Source: Myxococcales bacterium (GTDB lineage: Bacteria > Myxococcota > Myxococcia > Myxococcales > JAKAPL01). From it: a DNA stretch of 32,819 bases. The stretch's first letter is position 1; every line of letters begins with the position of its first letter. The stretch lies in assembly GCA_021807105.1 (NCBI GenBank), contig JAKAPL010000041.1, positions 1-32,819 on the forward strand, written 5' to 3'. The position numbers and the translations under genes were made by a program. The notes beneath the pieces are model-generated. The model did not search any database. It worked only from the letters and a program-made list of their open reading frames with translations, and was not told the origin of the DNA. Shown piece after piece: positions 1 to 7,598 of this stretch.

Positions 1-1
1 C

Positions 2-223
2 TTCGGAGGCCGCGCGCTGGACTTCTTCGCCCGGCAGGCCCCGCACGGCTATCCCGAGCCCGAGAGCCTCGTCTGGGCGATCCGCAACGGCTTCGACGTC
101 CGGGAGGTGGCGGTGACCATGCGCCCGCGGCAGGGCGGCCGCAGCTCGCTGACGGCGTCACGATCCGCCTACTACATGGTCAAGGTCGCCCTCGCCCTGC
201 TCCTCGATCGGCTGCGCGGGTAG
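2..223 (+). CDS. Glycosyltransferase family 2, C-terminal fragment
   Basis: The 5' end lies outside the window; 73 residues and a TAG stop remain. The fragment reads FGGRALDFFARQAPHGYPEP, then a stretch ending in VTMRPRQGGRSSLT and a hydrophobic tail (YYMVKVALALLLDRLRG). The YPEP block, the VxMxxRxxGxSS motif and the following hydrophobic helix are typical of the C-terminus of GT-A glycosyltransferases related to dolichol-phosphate mannose synthase, which transfer sugars from nucleotide or lipid donors at the inner membrane. The substrate cannot be told from this fragment. It is followed 47 bp later by the flavin reductase gene, which seems to have its own promoter. Confidence 0.75.
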   Translation, partial: FGGRALDFFARQAPHGYPEPESLVWAIRNGFDVREVAVTMRPRQGGRSSLTASRSAYYMVKVALALLLDRLRG

Positions 224-235
224 GCGAACGTACCC

Positions 236-264
236 TTGCCAGCGCCGCGGGGCGCCATTAGTTT
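236..264 (+). promoter_or_regulatory. Putative sigma-70 promoter, leaderless start
   Basis: TTGCCA at 236-241 and TAGTTT at 259-264 are separated by 17 bp. The expected transcription start, 7 bp past the -10 box, falls on the A of the ATG at 271. No Shine-Dalgarno sequence precedes that ATG. The -10 match is poor (3 of 6), so this is tentative. Confidence 0.35.
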
Positions 265-270
265 TCTGTC

Positions 271-750
271 ATGGACGAGAATGCCAAGCGGAGTGCGTTG
301 CGGCTGTTCGGGTACGGGGTCTACGTGCTGGGAGCCAAGGATGGCGGAGAGATCGACGCGGCGACGGTGAACTGGGCAATGCAGACGTCGTTCCGCCCGC
401 CCCTCGTGGTCGCGGGCGTGAAGAAGGACGGCCGTCCCTTCGCCCTGCTCCATCGGAGCCGCCACTTCACGCTGAGCTTCCTGGAGAGTGGCCAGCGGGA
501 CCTCGCCTTCGCCTTCTTCAAGCCGACCCGCGTAGACGGGAGCCGGCTCAACGGTTTCCCATTCGAGGAGGCGCCGGAGAGCGGCGCCCCCGTCCTCTCC
601 GACGCGCTCGGATGGATCGAGGCCAAGGTGCGCCACATCGACGACAGCGGCGATCACGCGGTCGTGATCGGCGAGGTGACCGACGCGGCCGTACGGCGCA
701 CGGGAAAGCCGCTCTCGCTCGCCGAGCTCGGTCTCACGTACGGGGGCTAG
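271..750 (+). CDS. Flavin reductase-like, FMN-binding protein
   Basis: This 159-residue protein fits the flavin reductase-like split-barrel family (flavoredoxin / high-molecular-weight rubredoxin type), which binds FMN as a dimer and passes electrons to partner proteins or reduces flavin. The recognisable block is near residues 30-50, ATVNWAMQTSFRPPLVVAGV, matching the family's Thr-x-x-Trp-x-x-Gln-x-Ser-phi-x-Pro-Pro FMN-phosphate site. The RSRHFTLSFL segment that follows is the usual second strand pair. Length is normal for the family. Start is the first ATG; it has no ribosome binding site, and a promoter placed directly upstream suggests leaderless translation. Its stop codon abuts that of the convergent lipoprotein gene. 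Electron donor and acceptor are unknown. Confidence 0.85.
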   Translation: MDENAKRSALRLFGYGVYVLGAKDGGEIDAATVNWAMQTSFRPPLVVAGVKKDGRPFALLHRSRHFTLSFLESGQRDLAFAFFKPTRVDGSRLNGFPFEEAPESGAPVLSDALGWIEAKVRHIDDSGDHAVVIGEVTDAAVRRTGKPLSLAELGLTYGG

Positions 751-762
751 CTAGAATCCCCC
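742..762. terminator. Hairpin at abutting convergent stop codons
   Basis: Five G (742-746) and five C (758-762) flank an 11-base loop holding the two stop codons, TAG at 748-750 and its mirror CTA at 751-753. It could act as a weak bidirectional terminator. There is no T tract, so function is uncertain. Confidence 0.3.
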
Positions 763-1407
763 TCCTCCGCCCCCGCACAGGCAGGCGCAGTCCCAGCCAC
801 CCATCGCGCCGAGGGGGCTTCCACCCCCGCCGCCTCCGGTCACGCACGCCGCGACGGTCATGCAACCGTCCGGGCAGGGCGAGCAGGGATCCTCGCCACA
901 GGCCCCGCCGTCGTTCGGGCAAAAGCAGCTCGTCGTCCACATCGCGGCCGCGCACTGGACCGTCCCGAGGCATCCGCCCGCGCAGGCGAACGAAGGCGGC
1001 GCACCGTTGCAGCCCGCGTTCTCCCCACCGCCCGGGCCGCCCAGGCCGCCCATTCCTCCCAACCCACCCACTCCGCCGTTCCCCACCCCACCGCCCCCCA
1101 TCCCGCTCGATCCGCCCATGCCCCCGCCGGGCTGCCTCTCGCCCCCATCCGGGCAATCCGCTGAGCATCCCCACGTCGTCCCAGAGCACGCCGGCCCGAT
1201 CTTGCAGCCGGGCGGTGGCAACAGGCAGCTTGGCGGCGCGCCGGTGCACTCCCCGCTTCCCCTGGGGCCACCGCCGGGGCCACCGCCGGGGCCGACTCCG
1301 CCGCCGTCGGACAGGACCTCTTCGACCGGGACGAAGGCGAAGGACCGCCCGCAGCCAGCGGCGAGGGCGACCGTCGCGAACGCCATCATGCCGACGATTC
1401 CCCTCAT
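751..1407 (-). CDS. Cysteine-rich lipoprotein, operon member 4
   Basis: The start chosen is the ATG that opens a lipoprotein signal peptide: MRGIVGMMAFATVALAAGC, with lipidated Cys19. This gives 218 residues. A purine-rich site (GGGAGAAGG) lies upstream. Directly after the lipid anchor comes GRSFAFVPVEE, which resembles the same position in the two largest proteins of the operon. A Gly/Met-rich linker follows, then a region with about 20 cysteines in CxxxPCxPCP and CACLC patterns, and a glycine run before the stop. The CNGAPPSFAC and WDCACLCG parts resemble the N-terminal half of the adjacent 375-residue protein, so it looks like a short paralogue lacking the long C-terminal cysteine module. 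The gap to the gene upstream is 22 bp. It is expected in the outer membrane or periplasm; function unknown. Confidence 0.8.
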   Translation of the reverse strand: MRGIVGMMAFATVALAAGCGRSFAFVPVEEVLSDGGGVGPGGGPGGGPRGSGECTGAPPSCLLPPPGCKIGPACSGTTWGCSADCPDGGERQPGGGMGGSSGMGGGGVGNGGVGGLGGMGGLGGPGGGENAGCNGAPPSFACAGGCLGTVQCAAAMWTTSCFCPNDGGACGEDPCSPCPDGCMTVAACVTGGGGGGSPLGAMGGWDCACLCGGGGGGF

Positions 1408-1429
1408 CGCGTCACCGCCTTCTCCCGGT

Positions 1430-2557
1430 TCACGGGTAACAGAGCCCGAGGGCCGGGTTCGTTGGATCGGGCACCAGACAACGTTCTCCGCCGTCGCAGT
1501 CGGACGATCCGCCGTCCGTGGCCGGCTGGCAGATCCGCCAACAGACGGCACCGCCGCCCATCGCCGCGGGTGCGCAGAGGGAGCCCTCGGCGCAGAGCCG
1601 CGAGGGCTCCCTCCGGGTCGCGTTGGGATCGCACCCGCCGGTCGCCGTTCCGCTCTCCTCACAGACGCCCCAGGGGATCCCGCCGTCGGACGACGCAGGG
1701 ATGCACGTCCCGCTGCCGACGGCGTCCGCCGTGCAGGGACCGTACAGGGTTCCGTTCGGGGGGCCACCGATGGCGACGCCGCAGAGGTCCACGGTGCAGG
1801 TCGTCCCGGTGCAGCTCGTGTAGGGAGTCGGGCAGTCGCTCGTGACCGAGCAGGGATGCTCGCAGACGTTCCCGCCGACCAACGCGTCGGGGACGCAGAG
1901 CAGAGGGCAGGCGCAATCGGCGTCCGATGTGCAGGGCTGGATCTCGTTCGGAGCACCCCGGAAGCAACCGCCGCTTCCGCCCGACGAGCTGGTCGAGCCT
2001 GAACCGTCGCAGGCGCAGGAGCACGACCAGACGCCATCCGTGCAGCTCGAACCGTCCGCGCAACGCGCGGGGCATCTCGGGCACGGGTTCGGTTCACAAG
2101 TCCCCCCGTCGGCACCACAGAGGCAGGCGCACACCCAGGAGCCGGAGGAACACGTCGCACCCCCGGTGCAGTTGTCGGGGCAGTAGCAAGGAGGCGCTCG
2201 GCCGCCGCAGCCCGAGCCACCGGTCGTCCCCGATGTCCCGCTCGTCCCCGAGCTCTCGCCGCCGCAGTCGACCTGGCAAGTCCAGCCGCCGTCCCCGCAG
2301 ACAATCGAGAACGCGCAGCCCAGGGGAGCATTACAACTGATGGGCGGCGGGCCGATGCACGCCCCTCCGCTGCTGCTCCCGCTGCCACCCCCGCTTCCAC
2401 CGCTCGCGCCGGTGGAGCCGCTCTCCCCGGAAGCCGTACCGGACGACGCAACGCCCTTCCCGCCGTCGGTGCCCAGGTTCTCGGGCACGGCGGAGAAGCT
2501 ACAGGCAGTGGCAAAGGCCGCCGAGAGCAGCGCCCCCAGGCCGGCATTCGTCTTCAT
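1430..2557 (-). CDS. Cysteine-rich lipoprotein, operon member 3
   Basis: The protein has 375 residues. The signal peptide MKTNAGLGALLSAAFATAC ends in lipid-bearing Cys19. A Ser/Gly/Thr linker follows (about residues 35-67), then small cysteine clusters (about 68-195), then one copy of a cysteine module of roughly 180 residues that recurs twice in each of the two larger operon members. Shared landmarks are CTSDADCACPLLC, VCEHPCSVTSDCP, a GTCxPxxxDGG segment and a final DPxxPxLGxC. The ten bases spanning the start codon and the sequence just before it (2555-2564) are identical to those at the next gene (1405-1414), a trace of duplication. It follows the upstream gene by 15 bp. No enzyme motif is visible. 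A role as a disulfide-stabilised surface or adhesion protein is inference only. Confidence 0.85.
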   Translation of the reverse strand: MKTNAGLGALLSAAFATACSFSAVPENLGTDGGKGVASSGTASGESGSTGASGGSGGGSGSSSGGACIGPPPISCNAPLGCAFSIVCGDGGWTCQVDCGGESSGTSGTSGTTGGSGCGGRAPPCYCPDNCTGGATCSSGSWVCACLCGADGGTCEPNPCPRCPARCADGSSCTDGVWSCSCACDGSGSTSSSGGSGGCFRGAPNEIQPCTSDADCACPLLCVPDALVGGNVCEHPCSVTSDCPTPYTSCTGTTCTVDLCGVAIGGPPNGTLYGPCTADAVGSGTCIPASSDGGIPWGVCEESGTATGGCDPNATRREPSRLCAEGSLCAPAAMGGGAVCWRICQPATDGGSSDCDGGERCLVPDPTNPALGLCYP

Positions 2558-2572
2558 CGCGTCATCCTCGGT

Positions 2573-4621
2573 TCATGGCGTGTAACAGGCGCCCGTCAGG
2601 GGGTCGTCCACTTCGATCGCGCAGAGCTCGCCCCCGGTGCAGCGGCCCCCCCCGGTCGCCCCGAGCTGCGGATCGCAGACGTCGCCGCAGATGCCTCCCA
2701 GGCCGATCGCGCCGCCCACGCAGGTCTGGCCCGGGCCGCAGACCTGAATCAGATCCAGCCGATTCGCGTCCGAGTTGCAGGTGGAGGTCGCGGTGCCGCC
2801 CTGGGCGCAGACCCCCAGCGTGCCGCCGTCGGCGAGGAGGAGTGGGGTGCAGGTCCCGTCGTCCGTCCCGACGACGTTGCAGGTCGAGTTGAAGGACCCA
2901 TTTCCGGTCCCGGGGCCGCAGCCGTTCAAGTGGCAGACGCCGCCCCCGCAGAGGGTCAGGAGATCCGGACAGTCGGAGATCGTCCGGCATGGGTACTCGC
3001 AGACCCGGCCGCCAGCCAGCGCGTCGAGGTTGCAGACGAGCGGGCAGCCGCAATCGGTGATGCTCGCGCACGCCTGCAACTCGACCGGCGGGGTCGAGAG
3101 ATCGCAGCCGATCGCGCCGCTGGTGCTCCCGCCGCTCGAGCCGCTCGTCGATCCCGAGCTGCTCGACCCGGTCGACCCCGACGTGCTTGCGCCGGAACTG
3201 GAGCTGGAGCCGCCGCCCGGCGCGCAGACCCCCAGCTCGGGGTCGGCGGGAATGGGCATGGCGCAGTGTCGTCCCGCGCCACAGGTCGGGGCGCCGGATG
3301 GGTTGCAGAGCGTCGCGCACCGGCCGGCCGCTCCTTGCGGCAGGCAGACCATTCCGGTGCTGCACGCCGACGAGATGTCGGCCCGCGTCGCCGACGGATC
3401 ACACGTGGTTCCCGTCCCGCCCCCTTGGAAGCAGAGGCCCGTGGTCACCCCGCCGATCACGAGCGGGACGCAGGACCCGGCGCCGGGGGGCAGCCCGTCC
3501 ACGTCGCAGGTCGCATCCAGCGCGCCGTTGCCCGTCCCGCAGTCGTCGAGTGCGCAGCCGCCCGAATGGCAGAAGGTATCGAGGTCCGGACAATCGCCGA
3601 GCGTCTGGCATGGCTGCTCGCACTCGCTGCCGCCGCCGGGCAGCGCGAAGCAGCCGAGCGGGCAGGCGCAGTCGGCCCCATTCGAGCACGGCGCGAACTG
3701 GCCGCCGCCGCCCGGTCCGCACCCGCTGCTGCTCCCGCTGGTCGAACCGCCGCTGGCGCCCCCCGTCGTGCTGCCGCCGGTCGATCCGCTCGTACTGCCC
3801 CCCGTCGACCCGCTCGTGCTGCCGTTGCTGCTTCCTCCCGTCGTTCCGCTCGCGCCGCTCGTGCTCCCCCCACTCGAGCATCCCGCCCCTTCGTACAGGC
3901 AGCTCCCCGCCGCGCAGCCAAGGAACGTCTGGCCGCAAGGAGCCGGGCAGCAGTCCGCGCCGGTCGTGCAGGTCGTGAAGCCGCACCCGCTGCTTCCCGA
4001 GCTGCTGCTCGAACCGCCGCAATCGGGAGGCTCCTCCTGTCTGCACCGGCCGCTCTTCCCGTCGCACCACCAGCCGCCCCAGCACCAGGAGCCGTCGCCG
4101 CACTTCACGCCGCCGCCGTCGGGGCCGGGCACCGAATCCGGGGAGGACTGGACGCAGGCGCCGCCGCTCGAGCTGCCGGTCGAACCGCTCGTGCTGCTCC
4201 CGGTCGTCGAACCCGAAGAACTGGACGACCCCGAGATCCCCGACGTGCTCCCGCTGCTCCCGCTCGCGCCCGTCGTCCCGCCGCTGCTGCTCGTCGCGAG
4301 GCACCCCCCGCCCGGGGTCCTGCTGGGGATCTCCCCTGCCGGACAAGGCGGCAGGCAGCAGACGGTCTCCGCTCGCTCAGCCAAGCAGGACTCGTCCTGC
4401 GCCGGGGTGGCAGCGGGCCCGACGCAGGCAGGACCGTGGAGGCATTGGCCGCCGGCCGCCTCGCAGCCACCGCAGCCGGCGCAGCTCCCGCTCGTCGACG
4501 ATCCGGCCGGCCCCCCGTTCTCGTCGATCGCGTAGACCCACGATCGGCCGCAGCCGGCCACGCCGATGGCGCCCGCGAGGGCCAAGAGGGAGAGCCGGTT
4601 CCTCTGCACGCGCCTTCCCAT
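2573..4621 (-). CDS. Large cysteine-rich lipoprotein, operon member 2
   Basis: The protein has 682 residues. Its signal peptide is MGRRVQRNRLSLLALAGAIG then VAGC, making Cys24 the lipidated residue, followed by GRSWVYAIDENG. The mature chain alternates Ser/Gly/Thr linkers with disulfide-rich blocks: a short block after the anchor, a CCPAPC-type block before the main linker, and two copies of the long cysteine module. The second module carries CGCPLVC, GGRVCEYPCRTISDCPDL and NGSFNSTCNV. The linker between blocks is a run of STGGSTSG-type repeats. The ATG lies 3 bp beyond the TGA of the preceding gene, so the two are almost certainly co-transcribed. The closest relative in the window is the 573-residue neighbour, with which it shares block order and exact DNA stretches. 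No known catalytic domain is recognised. Confidence 0.87.
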   Translation of the reverse strand: MGRRVQRNRLSLLALAGAIGVAGCGRSWVYAIDENGGPAGSSTSGSCAGCGGCEAAGGQCLHGPACVGPAATPAQDESCLAERAETVCCLPPCPAGEIPSRTPGGGCLATSSSGGTTGASGSSGSTSGISGSSSSSGSTTGSSTSGSTGSSSGGACVQSSPDSVPGPDGGGVKCGDGSWCWGGWWCDGKSGRCRQEEPPDCGGSSSSSGSSGCGFTTCTTGADCCPAPCGQTFLGCAAGSCLYEGAGCSSGGSTSGASGTTGGSSNGSTSGSTGGSTSGSTGGSTTGGASGGSTSGSSSGCGPGGGGQFAPCSNGADCACPLGCFALPGGGSECEQPCQTLGDCPDLDTFCHSGGCALDDCGTGNGALDATCDVDGLPPGAGSCVPLVIGGVTTGLCFQGGGTGTTCDPSATRADISSACSTGMVCLPQGAAGRCATLCNPSGAPTCGAGRHCAMPIPADPELGVCAPGGGSSSSSGASTSGSTGSSSSGSTSGSSGGSTSGAIGCDLSTPPVELQACASITDCGCPLVCNLDALAGGRVCEYPCRTISDCPDLLTLCGGGVCHLNGCGPGTGNGSFNSTCNVVGTDDGTCTPLLLADGGTLGVCAQGGTATSTCNSDANRLDLIQVCGPGQTCVGGAIGLGGICGDVCDPQLGATGGGRCTGGELCAIEVDDPLTGACYTP

Positions 4622-4624
4622 CCC

Positions 4625-6346
4625 TCATTGCCCCGTGCCGACGCAGATCCCCAGATCCGGTTCGTTGACGATGAACGAGCAGTACTGGTTCGGCGGGCAG
4701 GCGGTGGTCTGATAAGGATCGCAGATCTGGTTGCAGGTACCGCCAAAGTTGACGGCGCCGCCGAAGCACATCGACCCGGCGAGGCAGACGCGCGAGAGGT
4801 CCGATCGCGTGCCGGCGGGATCGCAGTTCCCGGTGGCCGTGCCGCCCTGATAGCAGTAGCCGAGCGAGGTGCCGCCGTCCAAGGTCAAGGGCATGCAGGT
4901 CCCGTCGCCGACCCCGTAGACGTTGCAGGTCGAGTCGAACGAGCCGTTCGCCGTCGGGGGGCCGCAGCGGTTGATCGCGCAGGCCCCCGCGCTCGTGCAG
5001 ATCGTCGAGAGATCGGGGCAATCGCCGGTCGTCCGGCATGGGTACTCGCAGACCCGGCCGCCGGCCCAGCCGTCTTCCACGCACAAGAGCGCGCAGCCGC
5101 AGTCCACCTCCGTCTGGCACGGCGAGAACTCGCTCGGCGGCACGCCGCTGATGCAGCCGCTGCTCCCTCCCGAGCTGCTGCTCGTGGTCCCCCCCGTCGA
5201 GCCTCCCGACGTGGAGCCGCCGGAGGTCGATCCGCCGGAGCTGCTCGTCGACCCGCTCGTCCCGCCGCTGCTGCTGCTGCTGCTGCTTCCGCTGCCGCCG
5301 GGCTCGCAGGTGCCAAGCCATGGGTTGCCCGGCAGCGGGACCGCGCAGCGATCGCCGTGCCCGCACGTGTCGGCGAAGGCCGACGGATCGCACAAGGTCG
5401 CGCAGACTCCGCCGGCGATCCCGGGCAGGCAGACCATCCCCGCCTCGCAGGCCGAGGAGCGGTCCGCGCGGGTCGCCTGGGCGTCGCAGAACGTCGTCGT
5501 CCCGCCGCCCTGGAAGCAGAGCCAGGAGACGCCGCCGCCCGCCTGCACGACGGGTACGCAGGAGCCATCGCCCTGGCCGACGACGTTGCAGCTGCCGTCG
5601 GCGGTCCCGCCGAAACCCGCCCCACAATCATTCAGGGCGCAGCCGCCCTCGAGGCAGACGGTGTCGAGCGACCCGCAGTCAGCGAGCAGCCGGCACGGCT
5701 CCTCGCAGACGCGGGCGCCCGTGCGGCTGGTCCGGCACGCGAGCGGGCAGGCGCAGTCCGCGTCGCTGCCGCAGGGCGCAAAGGCCCCGGCGCCGCCGGA
5801 GCAGCCGCTCGTGCCGCCGCTCGTCGAACCTCCGGTCGAGCCGCTCGTCGAGCCTCCGCTGCTCCCCGAGGTCGAGCCGCTCGTCGTAGACCCGCCGGAG
5901 GTCGCTCCGCTCGTCGATCCCCCGCTGCTGCTGCAGGACCGACTCTCGTAGCGGCACTCATCGCCCTGGCAGCCCATGAAGCCCTCCTCGCCACACGGGC
6001 CCTGGACGAACGGCGCGCAGCAGAACCGTGACCGCCCGCAGAGCGCGGTCGCGCAGCCGCTGGTACTCCCCCCGGAGGTGCTCCCCGTCGTCGTCCCGCC
6101 CGTGCTGCCGCCGGAGGACGACGACGAGGCTCCCGTGGTCCCGCTCGTCGACGCGCCGGAGGTCGAGGACCCCGTGCTCGCCTGTCCCGTGGACCCGCTC
6201 GAACCGCCTCCGGTCGCGCCGCTCGTCGACGACGCGCCGCTGCTCCCCGAACCGCCCTCTTCGAGCGGATAGCCCCAGGACCGCCCGCAGCCGATCAGTC
6301 CGGCCACGGCCAGCGGGATCCACCACCTGGCGCCTCGGAGCTCCAT
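4625..6346 (-). CDS. Large cysteine-rich lipoprotein, operon member 1
   Basis: The open frame extends farther upstream, but the ATG at 6344-6346 is chosen because it opens a clean lipoprotein signal: MELRGARWWIPLAVAGLIGC, Cys20, then GRSWGYPLEEG. This gives 573 residues. After a long Ser/Gly/Thr linker comes a CCAPFVQGPC block, a second linker and two long cysteine modules joined by a further linker. Module 2 contains CGCALLC, GGRVCEYPCRTTGDCPDL and NGSFDSTCNV. It is the first gene of the probable four-gene operon; a weak promoter is proposed 33 bp upstream. The paired modules suggest an extended, disulfide-cross-linked stalk-like protein on the cell surface or in the periplasm. That is inference from composition; no ligand or enzyme activity can be named. 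Confidence 0.87.
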   Translation of the reverse strand: MELRGARWWIPLAVAGLIGCGRSWGYPLEEGGSGSSGASSTSGATGGGSSGSTGQASTGSSTSGASTSGTTGASSSSSGGSTGGTTTGSTSGGSTSGCATALCGRSRFCCAPFVQGPCGEEGFMGCQGDECRYESRSCSSSGGSTSGATSGGSTTSGSTSGSSGGSTSGSTGGSTSGGTSGCSGGAGAFAPCGSDADCACPLACRTSRTGARVCEEPCRLLADCGSLDTVCLEGGCALNDCGAGFGGTADGSCNVVGQGDGSCVPVVQAGGGVSWLCFQGGGTTTFCDAQATRADRSSACEAGMVCLPGIAGGVCATLCDPSAFADTCGHGDRCAVPLPGNPWLGTCEPGGSGSSSSSSSGGTSGSTSSSGGSTSGGSTSGGSTGGTTSSSSGGSSGCISGVPPSEFSPCQTEVDCGCALLCVEDGWAGGRVCEYPCRTTGDCPDLSTICTSAGACAINRCGPPTANGSFDSTCNVYGVGDGTCMPLTLDGGTSLGYCYQGGTATGNCDPAGTRSDLSRVCLAGSMCFGGAVNFGGTCNQICDPYQTTACPPNQYCSFIVNEPDLGICVGTGQ

Positions 6347-6378
6347 TCGTCCGGACAGTGTACGAGGTGGCGGACGTT

Positions 6379-6405
6379 TGTCTACTGGGCCGCCGGAAGT
6401 CCCAA
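6379..6405 (-). promoter_or_regulatory. Possible promoter of the lipoprotein operon
   Basis: Read on the minus strand, TTGGGA (6400-6405) and TAGACA (6379-6384) are 15 bp apart, about 32 bp before the ATG at 6346. The spacing is short and the -35 box is imperfect. The -10 box belongs to the TAGAC type seen elsewhere in the window. Confidence 0.3.
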
Positions 6406-6455
6406 CGCTCGCGTCGACGGGGTCGGCCGTGCTCGACCCCGAGTCGCCCCGGGCG

Positions 6456-7454
6456 CTAGCCTCCTCCTCCGCCGCTCGTGTACTGGAGGTCGGAGGGGCA
6501 GGCCGGAGAGATCGCGAAGCTCCCGGTCGCGGTGACGCGCATCCCCTTGTACCCATCGAGCGCTCCGGCCGTCGGGGCGAGTTGCGCCGCAGTCGCGGTG
6601 AACGGGGTCGGCAGCGCGGACTGGCCGAGCACCGTCAGGGTCGAGCCGTCCTGGTAGCCGAACTCGTTGATGCCGTTGTAGGGCGACCATTTCACGCCCG
6701 TGACGAGGACCACGTCGCCGCGGGCCGGCGCGCTGGCCGGGAGGTTCGTGACGCGCGAGCCGACATAGATGTCGACGCCGCTGCCCGCGACCGGGGTGCC
6801 GGCGGCCGGATCCTGGAGGTAGAAGTTGCTGCCGTTCTTCCCACCCCAGCCGGACGAGACGAACGTCACGACGCCGTAGACGTCGGCCGTGTAACCGCCG
6901 TCCGGCGCGGCCTTCGCGGCGGTCACCGCGGCGGCCACGGTCATCCCGGCATCCGGGGCGGTGAACGTGCCGGACGCCGGTCCGCCTTGCCCGCCGACGT
7001 CGTCGCAGCCGCCGGGGTAGAGACCGTTGAGCGTGGTCCCCTTCGCCGCGTATGCGTAGCTGTCCCAGATCCCGCCGACCGTGGTCAGGGTGCCCGAGGT
7101 CGCGAAGCCCGCGTCGGTCAGGAGCGTCGCGCACGAGGCGGCGATGCCCTGGGCCAGGGGGTAGAGGATCAGGTCGATGTCCTCCGAACCGCTGGCCACC
7201 TGGATCCCGTCGCAGTAGGTGACCGAGCCGCCGTCGCCGCCTCCACCCGCGTCCCCGCTCCCCGCGTCGGTCGATGCAAAGCCGCCCCCGTCGCCGCCGC
7301 CGGACGTCCCACCGCCCGGGGGACCGGCCGCGCCGCCGCCGTCCTTCCCTCCGCCAGCCCCCGCGTCGGAAGCCGTGGATCCACCGGAGCACGCCGCGAA
7401 GAAGAGCGCGGCGGCAAGAAGGATTCCCACCCTCGGCATCGTCGATCGGATCAT
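6456..7454 (-). CDS. Lipoprotein with OB-fold-like C-terminal domain
   Basis: The protein has 332 residues (about 327 if the second ATG is used). The signal peptide MIRSTMPRVGILLAAALFFA ends in AC, lipidating Cys22. An Asp/Gly/Ala-rich linker (about residues 23-78) follows. The folded part contains TADVYGVVTFVSSGWGGKNG, a FYLQDP segment, an IYVG strand and ARGDVVLVTGV, the succession of strands seen in OB-fold domains attached to secreted nucleases and bacterial surface proteins. No nuclease catalytic domain accompanies it here, so it may bind a ligand rather than cleave one. The protein ends in a run of glycines. It has its own upstream promoter candidate and is separated from the cysteine-rich operon by 109 bp, so common transcription is possible but unproven. 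Confidence 0.8.
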   Translation of the reverse strand: MIRSTMPRVGILLAAALFFAACSGGSTASDAGAGGGKDGGGAAGPPGGGTSGGGDGGGFASTDAGSGDAGGGGDGGSVTYCDGIQVASGSEDIDLILYPLAQGIAASCATLLTDAGFATSGTLTTVGGIWDSYAYAAKGTTLNGLYPGGCDDVGGQGGPASGTFTAPDAGMTVAAAVTAAKAAPDGGYTADVYGVVTFVSSGWGGKNGSNFYLQDPAAGTPVAGSGVDIYVGSRVTNLPASAPARGDVVLVTGVKWSPYNGINEFGYQDGSTLTVLGQSALPTPFTATAAQLAPTAGALDGYKGMRVTATGSFAISPACPSDLQYTSGGGGG

Positions 7455-7501
7455 CTCGTCGCTCGTCTCGCGAGGCAGCCCATTCCGCCCCGAGTGGCCC
7501 C

Positions 7502-7531
7502 GATCTACCCGGCCTCGCGAGCGCCGGTCAA
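7502..7531 (-). promoter_or_regulatory. Sigma-70 promoter of the OB-fold lipoprotein gene
   Basis: On the minus strand TTGACC (7526-7531) and TAGATC (7502-7507) are 18 bp apart, 47 bp before the ATG at 7454. It stands back to back with the plus-strand promoter at 7553-7581, giving a divergent control region. Confidence 0.45.
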
Positions 7532-7552
7532 GCGCCCTGCCGTTCTAGCCGC

Positions 7553-7581
7553 TTGACGAGCCCACCGCCGCCCGGGTTAAT
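7553..7581 (+). promoter_or_regulatory. Sigma-70 promoter of the alpha/beta hydrolase gene
   Basis: TTGACG (7553-7558) and GTTAAT (7576-7581) are 17 bp apart. The predicted transcript starts near 7588, giving a leader of about 11 bases with a GGGAGG ribosome binding site at 7587-7592, six bases from the ATG. Confidence 0.45.
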
Positions 7582-7598
7582 GGTCCGGGAGGCTCCCC

